DNA of 64,000 bases, taken from positions 1 through 64,000 of the forward strand of contig NZ_JAAOIW010000016.1 of the NCBI RefSeq assembly GCF_011440305.1, given 5' to 3'. The position numbers and the translations under genes were made by a program. The notes under the pieces were generated by a model, which made no database searches, was not told the origin of the DNA, and saw only the letters and a program-made list of their open reading frames with translations. Below are positions 35,219 through 44,463 of this stretch, in pieces. Within the stretch, counting starts at the first letter, position 1, and every line of letters starts with the position of its first letter. The stretch is from Paenibacillus agricola. GTDB taxonomy: Bacteria; Bacillota; Bacilli; Paenibacillales; NBRC-103111.

Positions 35219-36184
35219 ATGTCTAAACCTTTGCTATCCAATCGGTCACTTGGCAGAACTGGCCTGTTTGTCTCACCACTTTGTATTGGTGGTGCTTCAC
35301 TTGGAGATATGCCTGAAACCTTTACCTATAATGTACCAGAAGAAAACGCGCTTGCCACAATTCGTGCGACCTTTGCAAGCCCGATTAACTTCCTCGATAC
35401 AGCTGCGGCCTATGGGGAAGGTGAGAGTGAGCGCCGTATTGGTAAGGTAATTAAAGAGAATGGTGGACTCCCATCGGGCTTTGTGCTTGCCACCAAAGCT
35501 GACCGTTGCTTACATACTGGGGACTTCAGCGGAGAACAAATCAAACGTTCCATCGAAGGAAGTCTCTTCCGATTGGGGCTAGATCGCCTGCAATATGTCT
35601 ATATCCATGATCCGGAGCATACCACCTTTGAAAATGTCATGGGACCGGGTGGACCGCTTGAGGTGCTGAAAAACTTCAAGGACCAGGGAGTCATCGATCA
35701 CATTGGCATATCTGGTGGGCCGATCCAGATGCTCATTCGTTATATAGAAACGGGCGAGTTTAGTGCGGTAGAGACCCATAACCGTTACACGCTACTCAAT
35801 CGATCAGCCGAGCCTTTGCTTGATGTCGCCAGTCGATTGGGTGTTGCAGTAATCAACGCAGCACCCTATGGTAGCGGCATGTTGGCAAAAGGCCCAGAGG
35901 CCTTCGCTCGTTATGCTTATAGTGATGCACCGCCGTTGTTGCTCGAACGCGCCCGATTATTTGTGAAAGTCTGTCAGGATTACGATGTTCCCCTAGTCGC
36001 CGCGGCACTTCAATTCTCCATGCGTGACCCCCGTGTCACGAGTACTGTCGTTGGCATAACCAAGCCGGAACGAGTTGCCCAGACGTTGGAGCTCGCCAGT
36101 TACCCCATTCCTTCCGAGCTTTGGCCTGCGCTAGACGCCATTGGGTTTGATACTGACGATCCCGAAGCTAATAGAATCACATAA
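35219..36184 (+). CDS. Aldo/keto reductase
   Basis: This 321-aa AKR, similar to L-fucose/D-threo-aldose dehydrogenases, has the catalytic FLDTAAAYGEGESE (Asp, Tyr), the Lys in VLATKADRC and the His in VYIHDPEHT. It starts SNRSLGRTGLFVSPLCIGGA. It probably reduces aldehydes or oxidises aldoses with NAD(P). It is preceded by the MarR and DoxX-like genes and may belong to that regulon, though 117 nt separate it from the DoxX-like gene. Confidence 0.87.
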   Translation: MSKPLLSNRSLGRTGLFVSPLCIGGASLGDMPETFTYNVPEENALATIRATFASPINFLDTAAAYGEGESERRIGKVIKENGGLPSGFVLATKADRCLHTGDFSGEQIKRSIEGSLFRLGLDRLQYVYIHDPEHTTFENVMGPGGPLEVLKNFKDQGVIDHIGISGGPIQMLIRYIETGEFSAVETHNRYTLLNRSAEPLLDVASRLGVAVINAAPYGSGMLAKGPEAFARYAYSDAPPLLLERARLFVKVCQDYDVPLVAAALQFSMRDPRVTSTVVGITKPERVAQTLELASYPIPSELWPALDAIGFDTDDPEANRIT

Positions 36185-36187
36185 TGG

Positions 36188-36226
36188 AAGACAGGGACTT
36201 TATTTAAAGTTCCTGTCTTTATTTTT
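36188..36226 (+). terminator. Terminator after the aldo/keto reductase gene
   Basis: Stem AGACAGGGACTTT / AAAGTTCCTGTCT (one G-U pair) followed by TTATTTTT. The left-arm motif ACAGGGACTTT recurs at about 36271, just before the araC gene. Confidence 0.75.
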
Positions 36227-36299
36227 GCGTACTCATCTCATGAAAGGCAAAATTAGTTAATAGTAATAATACAGGGACTTTCTAAAGTGGGGGGACGCC

Positions 36300-38540
36300 A
36301 TGAATAAAAGTAAACATTGGTTTTACAAAACTTTATTTTCCATCCTTCCTATTTTTTTTCTTATTTCCTCGATCTTATTTCTAATTTTTTTTATGGCGTT
36401 TAGTGAGCATATCAAAAAAACGACGATTAGGGCAAATGAAGTATTTAATGAACAGGTCAACCAAACAGTGGAAAATTTTCTTACGCCAATCGATCAAATC
36501 ATTGCCAAAGAGATATTAGTCAACGACTTATTCAGAAGGTTTTTCAATGACCAAAACAATGAAACCTATACGAATTATGAAATATCTCAAAAATTAAATA
36601 ATCTTATCATTAATTTTCCAATTATATATTCGGTATATATTTTTCATCAAGCCGATCAGCTCATCATAAGTAACAGCACGTTAACTTATTTAAGCAACTT
36701 TTCAGATCGTGATTTTATTTTAAGTCAAATGGAGAAACAACAGCCTGTCTCGTGGACGGGGAAGCGCATATACAAAGACCAAAAAAGATTTGAGCCCATG
36801 CCGGTTGTAACTCTAGTTCGCAAGGTTCCCTTTCTTACCGGAGAACAAGGGATCATTGTAGTCAATATTCGAGTAAGTGATATCCAGAGCTTGGTTGTTA
36901 AAATGTCCAGCCTAAAAACGAGCTTTGTTAATTTCTTTGACGGAAAAGGCGAGTTGATTTTTAGCACTAACGATATGGATCAGTTGGACAATCATCGCTC
37001 AAAAGAATTAGCAAGGATTAAGTCAGGATACACGAATTGGGAAGTTCGCAGCGGCATCAAAGATGGAAATATCTTTAATTTCTTTTCTTTTTTTCCTTAT
37101 TTCTGGGTTACATTGGGTTTTATTTCTATTGTCATGGGGTTTCTTTTAGTGATTTATGTGACTCGCCTCAACTACAGGCCCATAGAGTCGATCATTAACA
37201 GAATCAATGGGGTATTTGTCAATAAAAACAGTGATTTGTTTGGCAAAGTTAATCAGGATGAGATGAGATTCATCGAATTGGCAATAGATAACCTATTAGA
37301 ACAAACGACTAAATTTCAAAACCAATACAAAGAGGATTTAATTCATATTCGTCGCAATTTCTTTATCGAGCTTCTTGAGGGGAACCGTTTTATAAGCTTA
37401 GGTGAGTGGAAGTCTGAAATGAAGCGACTGGGACGTTGCGATGATTTTGAGCGGATTATGTTTGGCATTTTGGAAATCGATAAATATATTGAATTTTCTG
37501 TTAAGTACTCGGATCGAGATCAATATTTGCTGAAGTTTGTGTTAAACAGTGTCGTGAATGAAATAGCGGAGGGCCAGGAAATTAACGTATGGACTGAATG
37601 GATATCGAATTCGCAGTTAGGAATTATATTCCAGCTAAAAAATCAAAGTAAATACGAAAATGAACACCAAACAAATCTTGTCCTCCAAGTTTGTAATAAG
37701 GCAATATCGTGGGTTAACGCTAATCTGAACTTTACAATAACCGTTGGTAACGGCGGTTCTGCGGATAAAATCACAGAAATACCTCAGTTGTATGAGGATG
37801 CGTTGGACTCGTTGAAATATAAGTCTGTATTGGGTAATCAACGTGTAATTAATTATTGGGAGTTATCAAACAAGCCGAGACAGGACATATTCAATCTTGT
37901 CCAGCTTATCCACTCGATTGCTCAAACTTACCGTTTAGGTGACGAAACCTGGAAAAAGCAATTCGATCAATTTTTTTATGAAGCCAAGATCGGGTTGTTC
38001 CCACGAGAAGATATTACGAGCTTGCTTTATTATTTAATTTATTATCTGGATCGTGGAATGATAAAGCTTTCCGTGCCCATACAAGATAGTTGGAAGCAGA
38101 ACGTCATGCCAGCTCTTACGAAGATGCTTGAGGAATTTGAGACGCTTGAAGAGTTTCAAACGAATTCGTATCAAGTATTGAAACAAGTTGAAGATCAAAT
38201 TAGCTTGTTGAGAGAAAGTAGGACGAGTCACCCATTGATTCACGAAGTAAAAAAGTATATTGGGGATAAATATGCCAATCCCGATTTGTCACTAATCCAT
38301 CTGAGTGAAGAGTTTAATTTGAGTTCGAGATATTTGAGCCGGTTATTTAAAGATGAATTTGGTGAAAAGTTTGTGGATTATTTGGTCAGAGTGCGAATTG
38401 AACATGCTAAGAAGTTTTTGCAAGAAACACCAGAATCCGTTCAGGGTATAGCTTTAAAGGTAGGATATGTACATCCATTCTCATTCATTAGAGTATTTAA
38501 AAGGATGGTAGGAGTAACGCCTGGGGACTTTCGCAAGTAA
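36300..38540 (+). CDS. Membrane-anchored AraC-family transcriptional regulator
   Basis: This 746-aa protein has a TM at about 12-35 (LFSILPIFFLISSILFLIFF), an extracytoplasmic sensor region (about 36-260), a second TM (about 262-288), a cytoplasmic linker of about 340 residues and a C-terminal AraC double HTH (LSLIHLSEEFNLSSRYLSRL, ending RMVGVTPGDFRK). It is one-component signalling: the sensor and DNA-binding domain are on one chain with no kinase motifs. It directly precedes, and likely activates, the amidohydrolase/ABC cluster. GGGGGGAC precedes the ATG. Confidence 0.88.
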   Translation: MNKSKHWFYKTLFSILPIFFLISSILFLIFFMAFSEHIKKTTIRANEVFNEQVNQTVENFLTPIDQIIAKEILVNDLFRRFFNDQNNETYTNYEISQKLNNLIINFPIIYSVYIFHQADQLIISNSTLTYLSNFSDRDFILSQMEKQQPVSWTGKRIYKDQKRFEPMPVVTLVRKVPFLTGEQGIIVVNIRVSDIQSLVVKMSSLKTSFVNFFDGKGELIFSTNDMDQLDNHRSKELARIKSGYTNWEVRSGIKDGNIFNFFSFFPYFWVTLGFISIVMGFLLVIYVTRLNYRPIESIINRINGVFVNKNSDLFGKVNQDEMRFIELAIDNLLEQTTKFQNQYKEDLIHIRRNFFIELLEGNRFISLGEWKSEMKRLGRCDDFERIMFGILEIDKYIEFSVKYSDRDQYLLKFVLNSVVNEIAEGQEINVWTEWISNSQLGIIFQLKNQSKYENEHQTNLVLQVCNKAISWVNANLNFTITVGNGGSADKITEIPQLYEDALDSLKYKSVLGNQRVINYWELSNKPRQDIFNLVQLIHSIAQTYRLGDETWKKQFDQFFYEAKIGLFPREDITSLLYYLIYYLDRGMIKLSVPIQDSWKQNVMPALTKMLEEFETLEEFQTNSYQVLKQVEDQISLLRESRTSHPLIHEVKKYIGDKYANPDLSLIHLSEEFNLSSRYLSRLFKDEFGEKFVDYLVRVRIEHAKKFLQETPESVQGIALKVGYVHPFSFIRVFKRMVGVTPGDFRK

Positions 38541-38571
38541 GAACTAGCACCGTATATCCGAAATTAGTCGA

Positions 38572-38601
38572 TATTGTGTATGGTTCCGGTATTGTGTATG
38601 G
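38572..38601 (+). promoter_or_regulatory. Direct-repeat candidate operator for the AraC regulator
   Basis: TATTGTGTATGG occurs twice, at 38572-38583 and 38590-38601, in the same orientation with an 18-bp period. Paired direct repeats are typical AraC-family binding sites. They lie between the regulator and the first amidohydrolase. The AT-rich GGATAAATTTG that follows could contain the -10. Confidence 0.55.
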
Positions 38602-38703
38602 ATAAATTTGTACTCACGGTGTATTCATTTTGAAACATGTTTATTGTACCTCAGCACTTGCTGCATTACATTGGAATTAGAGCTAAGAGGAGGAGGTTGC
38701 AAA

Positions 38704-39750
38704 ATGCCTGAGCAGCTAATCATTGATTGCGATGTTCACGTTGGGCCTAAAAACCCAGAGGAGATTAAAAAACACTTGGATCAACGGTGGTGGGATCGTT
38801 TTGCTATGAGCTCAAGAGATATATATAGTCATCCGACTTATGTGAATCGGACTGATGCCGTTCCCCCTAATGGCAATCCAATTGGATCCGATCCTGAATT
38901 TCTTAGAGAACAATTGGTGGATGAGTATGGAATAAATCATGTCATTTTGCTACAAAGACCCTTTACGAATCAGATTCCTTATGTAGAATACGCTACGGCT
39001 TTATCTTCCGCTTATAACGATTGGATCACGGAAACCTGGCTTGGTCAATATAATCACGATGGTGTGTTCAAGGGCTCTATTACGATTTCAACCCAGGATC
39101 CTTTGGGAGCGGCCAAAGAGATAGATAGATGGGGAGGGTGTCCTCAATTTGTTCAAGTGCTTTCCGATTCCGGTGCACGTGCTCCTTATGGGCAAAGCCA
39201 GTATTACCCGATTTATGAGGCATGTGTCCGCCATGACCTTCCGTTCGCCATGCATGCCGGTGCCGATGGCATTGGAATTAGTATACTGCCTTCTACAGGC
39301 TACCCGACGCACTATATCGAATGGAGCACCTGTCACTCCCTTTCTTATCAAACACATCTGGTAAGCTTATTAGTGGAAGGAGTGTTTGAACGTTTCCCGA
39401 CGCTCAAAGTGGTTCTTGTGGAAGGAGGTGTTTCTTGGCTGCCAACTTTATTGTGGAGGCTTGACCAACAGTATGAAAGATTTCGGTCCGAGGTGCCGTG
39501 GCTGCGAAGGAAGCCCAGTGAATATATCAGAGACCATGTGCGTATTACCTCTCAGCCGTTAGAAAGTCCTGTTAATAGCAGGCATTTATTAAAGATGCTT
39601 GAGATGGCGGATGCAGAGCGGATCCTTATGTTTTCAAGTGATTATCCTCATTGGGATTTCGACTCCCCAAAGCATGCTTTTCCAAAGCTCCCCGACACCA
39701 TGCGTAAGCGAATCTTTTATGAAAATGCCCGTGAATTATATAAGTTATAA
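38704..39750 (+). CDS. Amidohydrolase-family metal-dependent hydrolase/decarboxylase, copy 1
   Basis: This 348-aa TIM-barrel amidohydrolase-2 (ACMSD-like) protein has the DxH motif at Asp10-Val-His12 (IDCDVHVGP), a metal His184 in FAMHAGADG, and Asp313 in FSSDYPHWD. Family members hydrolyse or decarboxylate ring-derived acids. It is cytoplasmic. The ATG at 38704 has GAGGAGG upstream; the longer reading lacks a ribosome site. A second copy follows directly, and a Rieske ferredoxin follows that. Substrate unknown. Confidence 0.82.
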   Translation: MPEQLIIDCDVHVGPKNPEEIKKHLDQRWWDRFAMSSRDIYSHPTYVNRTDAVPPNGNPIGSDPEFLREQLVDEYGINHVILLQRPFTNQIPYVEYATALSSAYNDWITETWLGQYNHDGVFKGSITISTQDPLGAAKEIDRWGGCPQFVQVLSDSGARAPYGQSQYYPIYEACVRHDLPFAMHAGADGIGISILPSTGYPTHYIEWSTCHSLSYQTHLVSLLVEGVFERFPTLKVVLVEGGVSWLPTLLWRLDQQYERFRSEVPWLRRKPSEYIRDHVRITSQPLESPVNSRHLLKMLEMADAERILMFSSDYPHWDFDSPKHAFPKLPDTMRKRIFYENARELYKL

Positions 39751-39786
39751 ATGCTCTGCATTATGAAGTGGGGGAGGTTCGCATAC

Positions 39787-40839
39787 ATGAAATTAAACAA
39801 GAACAAGCGGACATTGATTGACTGTGATGTCCATGTCTATCCCGTTAACGCCGACGCGATTAAAGTATATCTGGATCAGCCCTGGAAACACCGATTTGGA
39901 ATAAGAAAAAATATGTTGTATAAAAACCCGCTAAAACCAACGGACAAAAACCCTCCGAGTGGTGGAGAAGCGGGTACGGATCCGGTGTTTCTAAGAGAGC
40001 AATTAATTAATCAGAATGGGATTGCACACGCTATTTTGTTTCCAAGGGCTAATGTCACTGCTAATCATGATCCTGATTATTCAACTGCTGTAGCAAGTGC
40101 ATATAACAATTGGCTGGCCGATACATGGCTGAACAAAAATAACGACGATGGTGTATTCAAAGGCTCTATTACGATATCGCATCAGGACCCTTATGCCGCT
40201 GCTAAAGAAATCGATCGTTGGGCCGGTCATCCCCATTTTGTTCAGGTGTTGGCGGATAGCGGAGCGAGGGCACCGTTCGGTCAACGACAGTATTACCCGA
40301 TATATGAAGCGTGCGCCCGTAACGGATTACCGTTGGCTATCCACCCGGGCTCTGATGGAATGGGCATTAACCAGCTTGTTTCACAGGGTTATCCATCCCA
40401 TTATCTAGAATATTATACGGGATTTTCATTTGCAATGCAGTCGCATTTGGTGAGTTTGTTAACGGAAGGCGTGTTTGAGCGTTTCCCGGATTTCAGGGTT
40501 GTCATTACAGAAGGAGGGGTTACTTGGCTTCCTGCGTTAATGTGGAGGCTAGATATGGAATATAAGGGGCTGCGCTCAGAGATTCCTTCCGTGAAGCGAA
40601 TACCCAGTGAATATTTACGGGAACATGTAAGGTTTACCTCGCAACCACTAGAAAGACCCAGGAATGATCAAGACTTACTGGAAGTATTGGATATGATGGA
40701 CGCTGAGCACCTTCTGATGTTTTCCAGCGATTATCCGGACAGCAATTTTGAATCGGTCGAAGCGGCTTTTCCGAAAATGAGCGAATCAATGGAAAAACGG
40801 ATTTTTTTTGAAAACGCCCGCGATTTCTATAAACTTTAA
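39787..40839 (+). CDS. Amidohydrolase-family metal-dependent hydrolase/decarboxylase, copy 2
   Basis: This 350-aa paralogue of the preceding gene is collinear over its length. Shared segments include FKGSITIS.QDP, FVQVLADSGARAPFGQRQYY and EGVFERFPDFRVVITEGGVT. It keeps Asp14-x-His16, His186 (AIHPGSDG) and Asp315 (FSSDYPDSN). Copy 1 has His after SDYP; here it is Asp318, and MHAGADG becomes IHPGSDG, so specificities may differ. GGGGGAGG precedes the ATG, 36 nt after copy 1. Confidence 0.82.
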   Translation: MKLNKNKRTLIDCDVHVYPVNADAIKVYLDQPWKHRFGIRKNMLYKNPLKPTDKNPPSGGEAGTDPVFLREQLINQNGIAHAILFPRANVTANHDPDYSTAVASAYNNWLADTWLNKNNDDGVFKGSITISHQDPYAAAKEIDRWAGHPHFVQVLADSGARAPFGQRQYYPIYEACARNGLPLAIHPGSDGMGINQLVSQGYPSHYLEYYTGFSFAMQSHLVSLLTEGVFERFPDFRVVITEGGVTWLPALMWRLDMEYKGLRSEIPSVKRIPSEYLREHVRFTSQPLERPRNDQDLLEVLDMMDAEHLLMFSSDYPDSNFESVEAAFPKMSESMEKRIFFENARDFYKL

Positions 40840-40856
40840 GAAAGGGGTAGCAGAGC

Positions 40857-41264
40857 ATGGGACGACATCTTGTTTGTTCTATCGATGAATTACCGCCAGA
40901 TAATAGCAAGATTGTAACGCTGGAAGGCAGATCGATCGGGATTTTCAATATTAAAGGTACGTACTATGCACTTAAAAACAGCTGTCCCCACCAATCGGCC
41001 CAGCTTTGCAAAGGAAAAGTCATGGGAGTCATGCTGCCGTCAGGACCGGATGAATATACATACGGTCGGGAAGGAGAAATTATACGTTGCCCTTGGCATG
41101 GCTGGGAATTCGATATTACAAATGGGAAATCGATATTCGATCCCTCTAAATGCCTTGTGAAAACATACGATGTTGAGGTGGTGAGCCAGGACGCCGAAGA
41201 ATCGCTGACTGTCGAGACGTATCCGATTACTATGGAGTCTGGCTGGATTGCTGTAACTATCTAG
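40857..41264 (+). CDS. Rieske [2Fe-2S] ferredoxin-like protein
   Basis: This 135-aa soluble protein has the Rieske ligands Cys43-x-His45 (SCPHQS) and Cys78-x2-His81 (CPWHGWEF). The 35-residue spacing between the two is longer than in many ferredoxins because of an insert, KGKVMGVMLPSGPDEYTYGR. Such proteins deliver electrons to Rieske oxygenases or are non-catalytic partners. No oxygenase large subunit or reductase is encoded in this cluster. AAAGGGG upstream of the ATG; 17 nt from the amidohydrolase. Confidence 0.88.
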   Translation: MGRHLVCSIDELPPDNSKIVTLEGRSIGIFNIKGTYYALKNSCPHQSAQLCKGKVMGVMLPSGPDEYTYGREGEIIRCPWHGWEFDITNGKSIFDPSKCLVKTYDVEVVSQDAEESLTVETYPITMESGWIAVTI

Positions 41265-41324
41265 CGATAGGAGCTAACAAAATGCTCCTGCCGCAGTTAA
41301 TAACATTGTAAGGGGAGATTGTGT

Positions 41325-42305
41325 GTGTCCAATATGCCGATAGGAACCCTTCAACCGTTGAGCCAAAAGAAGAATTCACTTTCTTCCATTAGAACGAAAT
41401 ATAACGAATTAGTGAAAGAATGCATAAAATTCAAGTACTTATTCCTTTTTTTACTACCCGCAATTGTATGGTATGTCGTATTTTATTACATCCCTATGTA
41501 TGGCGTTACCATTGCTTTCAAGGATTACTCCATCACCAAAGGGATCTTAGGAAGTCCATGGGTTGGCTTTGAACATTTTGAGCGAATGTTCGATTCCTCC
41601 GATTTTAGCAGAGTCTTAAGAAATACATTAATCATTAGTGCTTTAAAGCTAACTTTCGTGTATACATCCGGCATATTTTTAGCGCTTGCACTAAATGAAA
41701 TCTTTCATGAAAAATTCAAAAAAATTGTACAAAGTCTAACTTATTTGCCTCACTTTTTATCCTGGGTCATCATTGGCAGTATCATGGTAGAACTTTTATC
41801 TCCCTCAAGCGGATTGGTGAATCAGATTATCAAAGCATTTGGAGGCAATCCAATCTATTTTCTTGCAGAGGAAAAATGGTTTGTTCCCATTTTAATCCTT
41901 TCCGATGTTTGGCAAAGCTGCGGCTGGGGTTCTATTATCTACTTGGCTGCCATTGCAGGTATTGATACGCAATTGTATGAGGCTGCTACCATGGATGGAG
42001 CGGGAAGGCTTCAGAAAATTGTACATATTACATTGCCTTCCATTGCAAATGTCATTATTATCATGATGATTTTTAATATCGGTAACATCATGAACGCCGG
42101 ATTCGACCAAATTTTTAACTTGTACAATCCAAGAGTCTATGAAGTCAGTGATATTTTGGACACCTACGTATATCGCGTCGGGCTTGTGCAAATGAATTAT
42201 AGTTTTTCAACGGCGGTTGGTTTATTTAAAAATGTAATTGGTTTAATTCTTGTTCTCTTAGCTAATAGATTGGCCAATCGATTTGGGCAAACCGGATTAT
42301 GGTAA
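41325..42305 (+). CDS. ABC transporter permease, LplB type
   Basis: This 326-aa permease has a long cytoplasmic N-terminus, then FLFLLPAIVWYVVFYYIPMY and the EAA loop YEAATMDGAGRLQKIVHITL. It is of the LplB/YteP group that imports complex saccharides or their breakdown products. GTG at 41325 has AGGGGAG 7 nt upstream; the in-frame TTG at 41319 is too close to that site. Confidence 0.88.
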   Translation: MSNMPIGTLQPLSQKKNSLSSIRTKYNELVKECIKFKYLFLFLLPAIVWYVVFYYIPMYGVTIAFKDYSITKGILGSPWVGFEHFERMFDSSDFSRVLRNTLIISALKLTFVYTSGIFLALALNEIFHEKFKKIVQSLTYLPHFLSWVIIGSIMVELLSPSSGLVNQIIKAFGGNPIYFLAEEKWFVPILILSDVWQSCGWGSIIYLAAIAGIDTQLYEAATMDGAGRLQKIVHITLPSIANVIIIMMIFNIGNIMNAGFDQIFNLYNPRVYEVSDILDTYVYRVGLVQMNYSFSTAVGLFKNVIGLILVLLANRLANRFGQTGLW

Positions 42306-42320
42306 GAGGAGGGAAGAACG

Positions 42321-43217
42321 TTGGCAGCTGTAGGGCAGAAAAAACGGTTTATGATTTTTGATTATTTGAACTATTTAGGCATGACTCTTTTGTCGGTGTC
42401 AGTGGTTTATCCTCTTCTTTATTTACTCGTTCTTTCCCTTAGTTCTCGGGAAGGGATGGCTCAAGCAAGTGGGTCAGTATGGTTGTGGCCACAGGGATTT
42501 ACATGGAAGGCATATTCGGGGTTTTTGGACCAAACCTATATTTACACAGGTTATTTTTATACGATATCGAGAACGGTAGTCGGAACATCTCTAGCTGTGT
42601 TGTTGATGTGTCTCGCGGCGTATGCGCTTTCAAAAAAAATTCCGTTTAAAAAATCCCTTACCTTTTTCTTTATCTTCACTATGTTTTTTACCGGGGGATT
42701 GATTCCCACCTACTTGCTTATAAAGAGTCTAGGCTTGCTGAATAATCCGTTAGTTTATATTTTGGCCCCTCCGTTCTTGTATAACACGTTTTATATATTA
42801 ATTCTGCGGAATTTTTTTATGACGATACCGGATAGTCTTGAAGATTCTGCAAAAATGGACGGTGCGGGTGATATAAGAATTTTCTTCAACATTATTATTC
42901 CGCTAGCTGCCCCTGCCATTGCTACAATCAGTCTTTGGGTGGCGGTAAACCATTGGAATTCATGGTTTGATTCAATCATCTATGTCCAATCCGCAGATCT
43001 TCAGGTTATCCAGGTTCATATCAGAAAGCTGATTATTGAGCAAAGCGCTTTGTTAATGAGTGACGCAATGGATTTTTATGATAAGGAACATATACCTACA
43101 CCTGAAAGCATGAAGGCTGCTGCTATTCTCATTACGATGATCCCTATCTTATGCGTATATCCGTTTATTCAACGTTTTTTTGTAAAAGGAATCGTCATGG
43201 GAGCCGTAAAGGGATAA
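42321..43217 (+). CDS. ABC transporter permease, LplC/YtcP type
   Basis: This 298-aa permease partner begins with TTG, 7 nt after AGGAGGG. Six TM segments; EAA loop LEDSAKMDGAGDIRIFFNII; C-terminus VKGIVMGAVKG, characteristic of YtcP. Together with the 41325 gene and the 45572 lipoprotein it makes an importer without its own ATPase. Confidence 0.88.
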   Translation: MAAVGQKKRFMIFDYLNYLGMTLLSVSVVYPLLYLLVLSLSSREGMAQASGSVWLWPQGFTWKAYSGFLDQTYIYTGYFYTISRTVVGTSLAVLLMCLAAYALSKKIPFKKSLTFFFIFTMFFTGGLIPTYLLIKSLGLLNNPLVYILAPPFLYNTFYILILRNFFMTIPDSLEDSAKMDGAGDIRIFFNIIIPLAAPAIATISLWVAVNHWNSWFDSIIYVQSADLQVIQVHIRKLIIEQSALLMSDAMDFYDKEHIPTPESMKAAAILITMIPILCVYPFIQRFFVKGIVMGAVKG

Positions 43218-43268
43218 TGGAAATGAAAAGCTGCTAGACAAATACTATGGATGAAAGAAGGAAATAAC

Positions 43269-44372
43269 ATGAACAATCAGATGAGTAAAGAGGAATTCGC
43301 GAAAGAATATTTACAATATCCATATCCTTACCAATTAAATAGGGAACATAAGCCCTATGAAGGACCGCATGTTCTTGATGATCCCCCTAAATTTCACGAA
43401 AAGCTGCTTGAATATGGTGAACGTCCATACTGGTCCCCCGACGGAAAGCGGATCGTGTTTGTGGAAAGTAACTACGGTGATATTTGTGAAATTGACTTTG
43501 AAACAAGAGAAGTACGTAACCTGACAAAAAATCTGGGAGAACATCATTCCTTTCTTCGAGTTCTCTTTCTCGCTAATGGGGATTATTTACTAATTGGACC
43601 AAAGGTGTTTAAGGATCGCCAAATAAGCAGAGGTACAGAATCCGAGCTTTGGGTCATGGATAAGGATGCGAAAACAGCACCGAAGCCGCTGGGTCGTGCC
43701 ATATTTGAAGGCTGCGGTGTGTCCACGGTTTCCAATAAAATCACTTACGCTATGAATGGTAGGCATGATCCTAACCTTGAGTCTCCTGATGATTATGAAG
43801 TTCACGTAACGGAAATCAGTTATGGTCCGAACGGACCGGAGCTTGGCCAAGATCAGGTGATTTATCGTGCCAATAATGGACATCGTCCTGAGCCTCAAGA
43901 CTTCCGCTACAATGACACAGAGGTCATCATGGCAGAATATTTTAACAGTCCATTTTCTAACCCTGACAACTGGAATTGTACGGTTAAGGGTATCCATATT
44001 GAAACGGGGGAAGTCACAACCTTTATTGATGAAACATGGATCCATAATGAATGCGAGGGAATTTTTCCAGACCACGAACATATATGCCTAGAGTGCTCCC
44101 GTGACTTTATTAACTCGCATCCACCAATAGATTTGTGGAAGTTAAAGCTCGACGGAACCGGTCGACGTGTAAGAATGACTCAGATGATTGATCATTTACC
44201 CTGGCGTGCCAACAATTCCAATGTAAGTCCAGATGGGAAATGGCTTGCTTACATGGTGAACACGGTTTCGGACGAACCGGGCTACGGAAGAGGCTTAGGC
44301 CTACTAAATCTGCAGGAATGGGAGAAAAGCCAAGAGGGACAGCAATGGGAATACCCAATCCCGAAAAAATGA
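43269..44372 (+). CDS. Cytoplasmic PD40/TolB-like beta-propeller protein, copy 1
   Basis: This 367-aa protein without a signal peptide shows PD40 repeats: RPYWSPDGKRIVFVES near the N-terminus and NNSNVSPDGKWLAYMVN near the C-terminus, with several conserved His/Cys (HNECEGIFPDHEHICLECS). PD40 propellers include TolB and oligogalacturonide lyase (PL22); enzyme or binding role is not decided. ATG at 43269 follows GAAGGAAA. Tandem copy downstream. Confidence 0.75.
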   Translation: MNNQMSKEEFAKEYLQYPYPYQLNREHKPYEGPHVLDDPPKFHEKLLEYGERPYWSPDGKRIVFVESNYGDICEIDFETREVRNLTKNLGEHHSFLRVLFLANGDYLLIGPKVFKDRQISRGTESELWVMDKDAKTAPKPLGRAIFEGCGVSTVSNKITYAMNGRHDPNLESPDDYEVHVTEISYGPNGPELGQDQVIYRANNGHRPEPQDFRYNDTEVIMAEYFNSPFSNPDNWNCTVKGIHIETGEVTTFIDETWIHNECEGIFPDHEHICLECSRDFINSHPPIDLWKLKLDGTGRRVRMTQMIDHLPWRANNSNVSPDGKWLAYMVNTVSDEPGYGRGLGLLNLQEWEKSQEGQQWEYPIPKK

Positions 44373-44463
44373 AAATGAAAGCTTGAGCGAGTCGTCGAAG
44401 GGACTATTGATGGAGGGGACATCTTTTAATTGTACATTTATACCTATAAGGGAGGACATTCAA

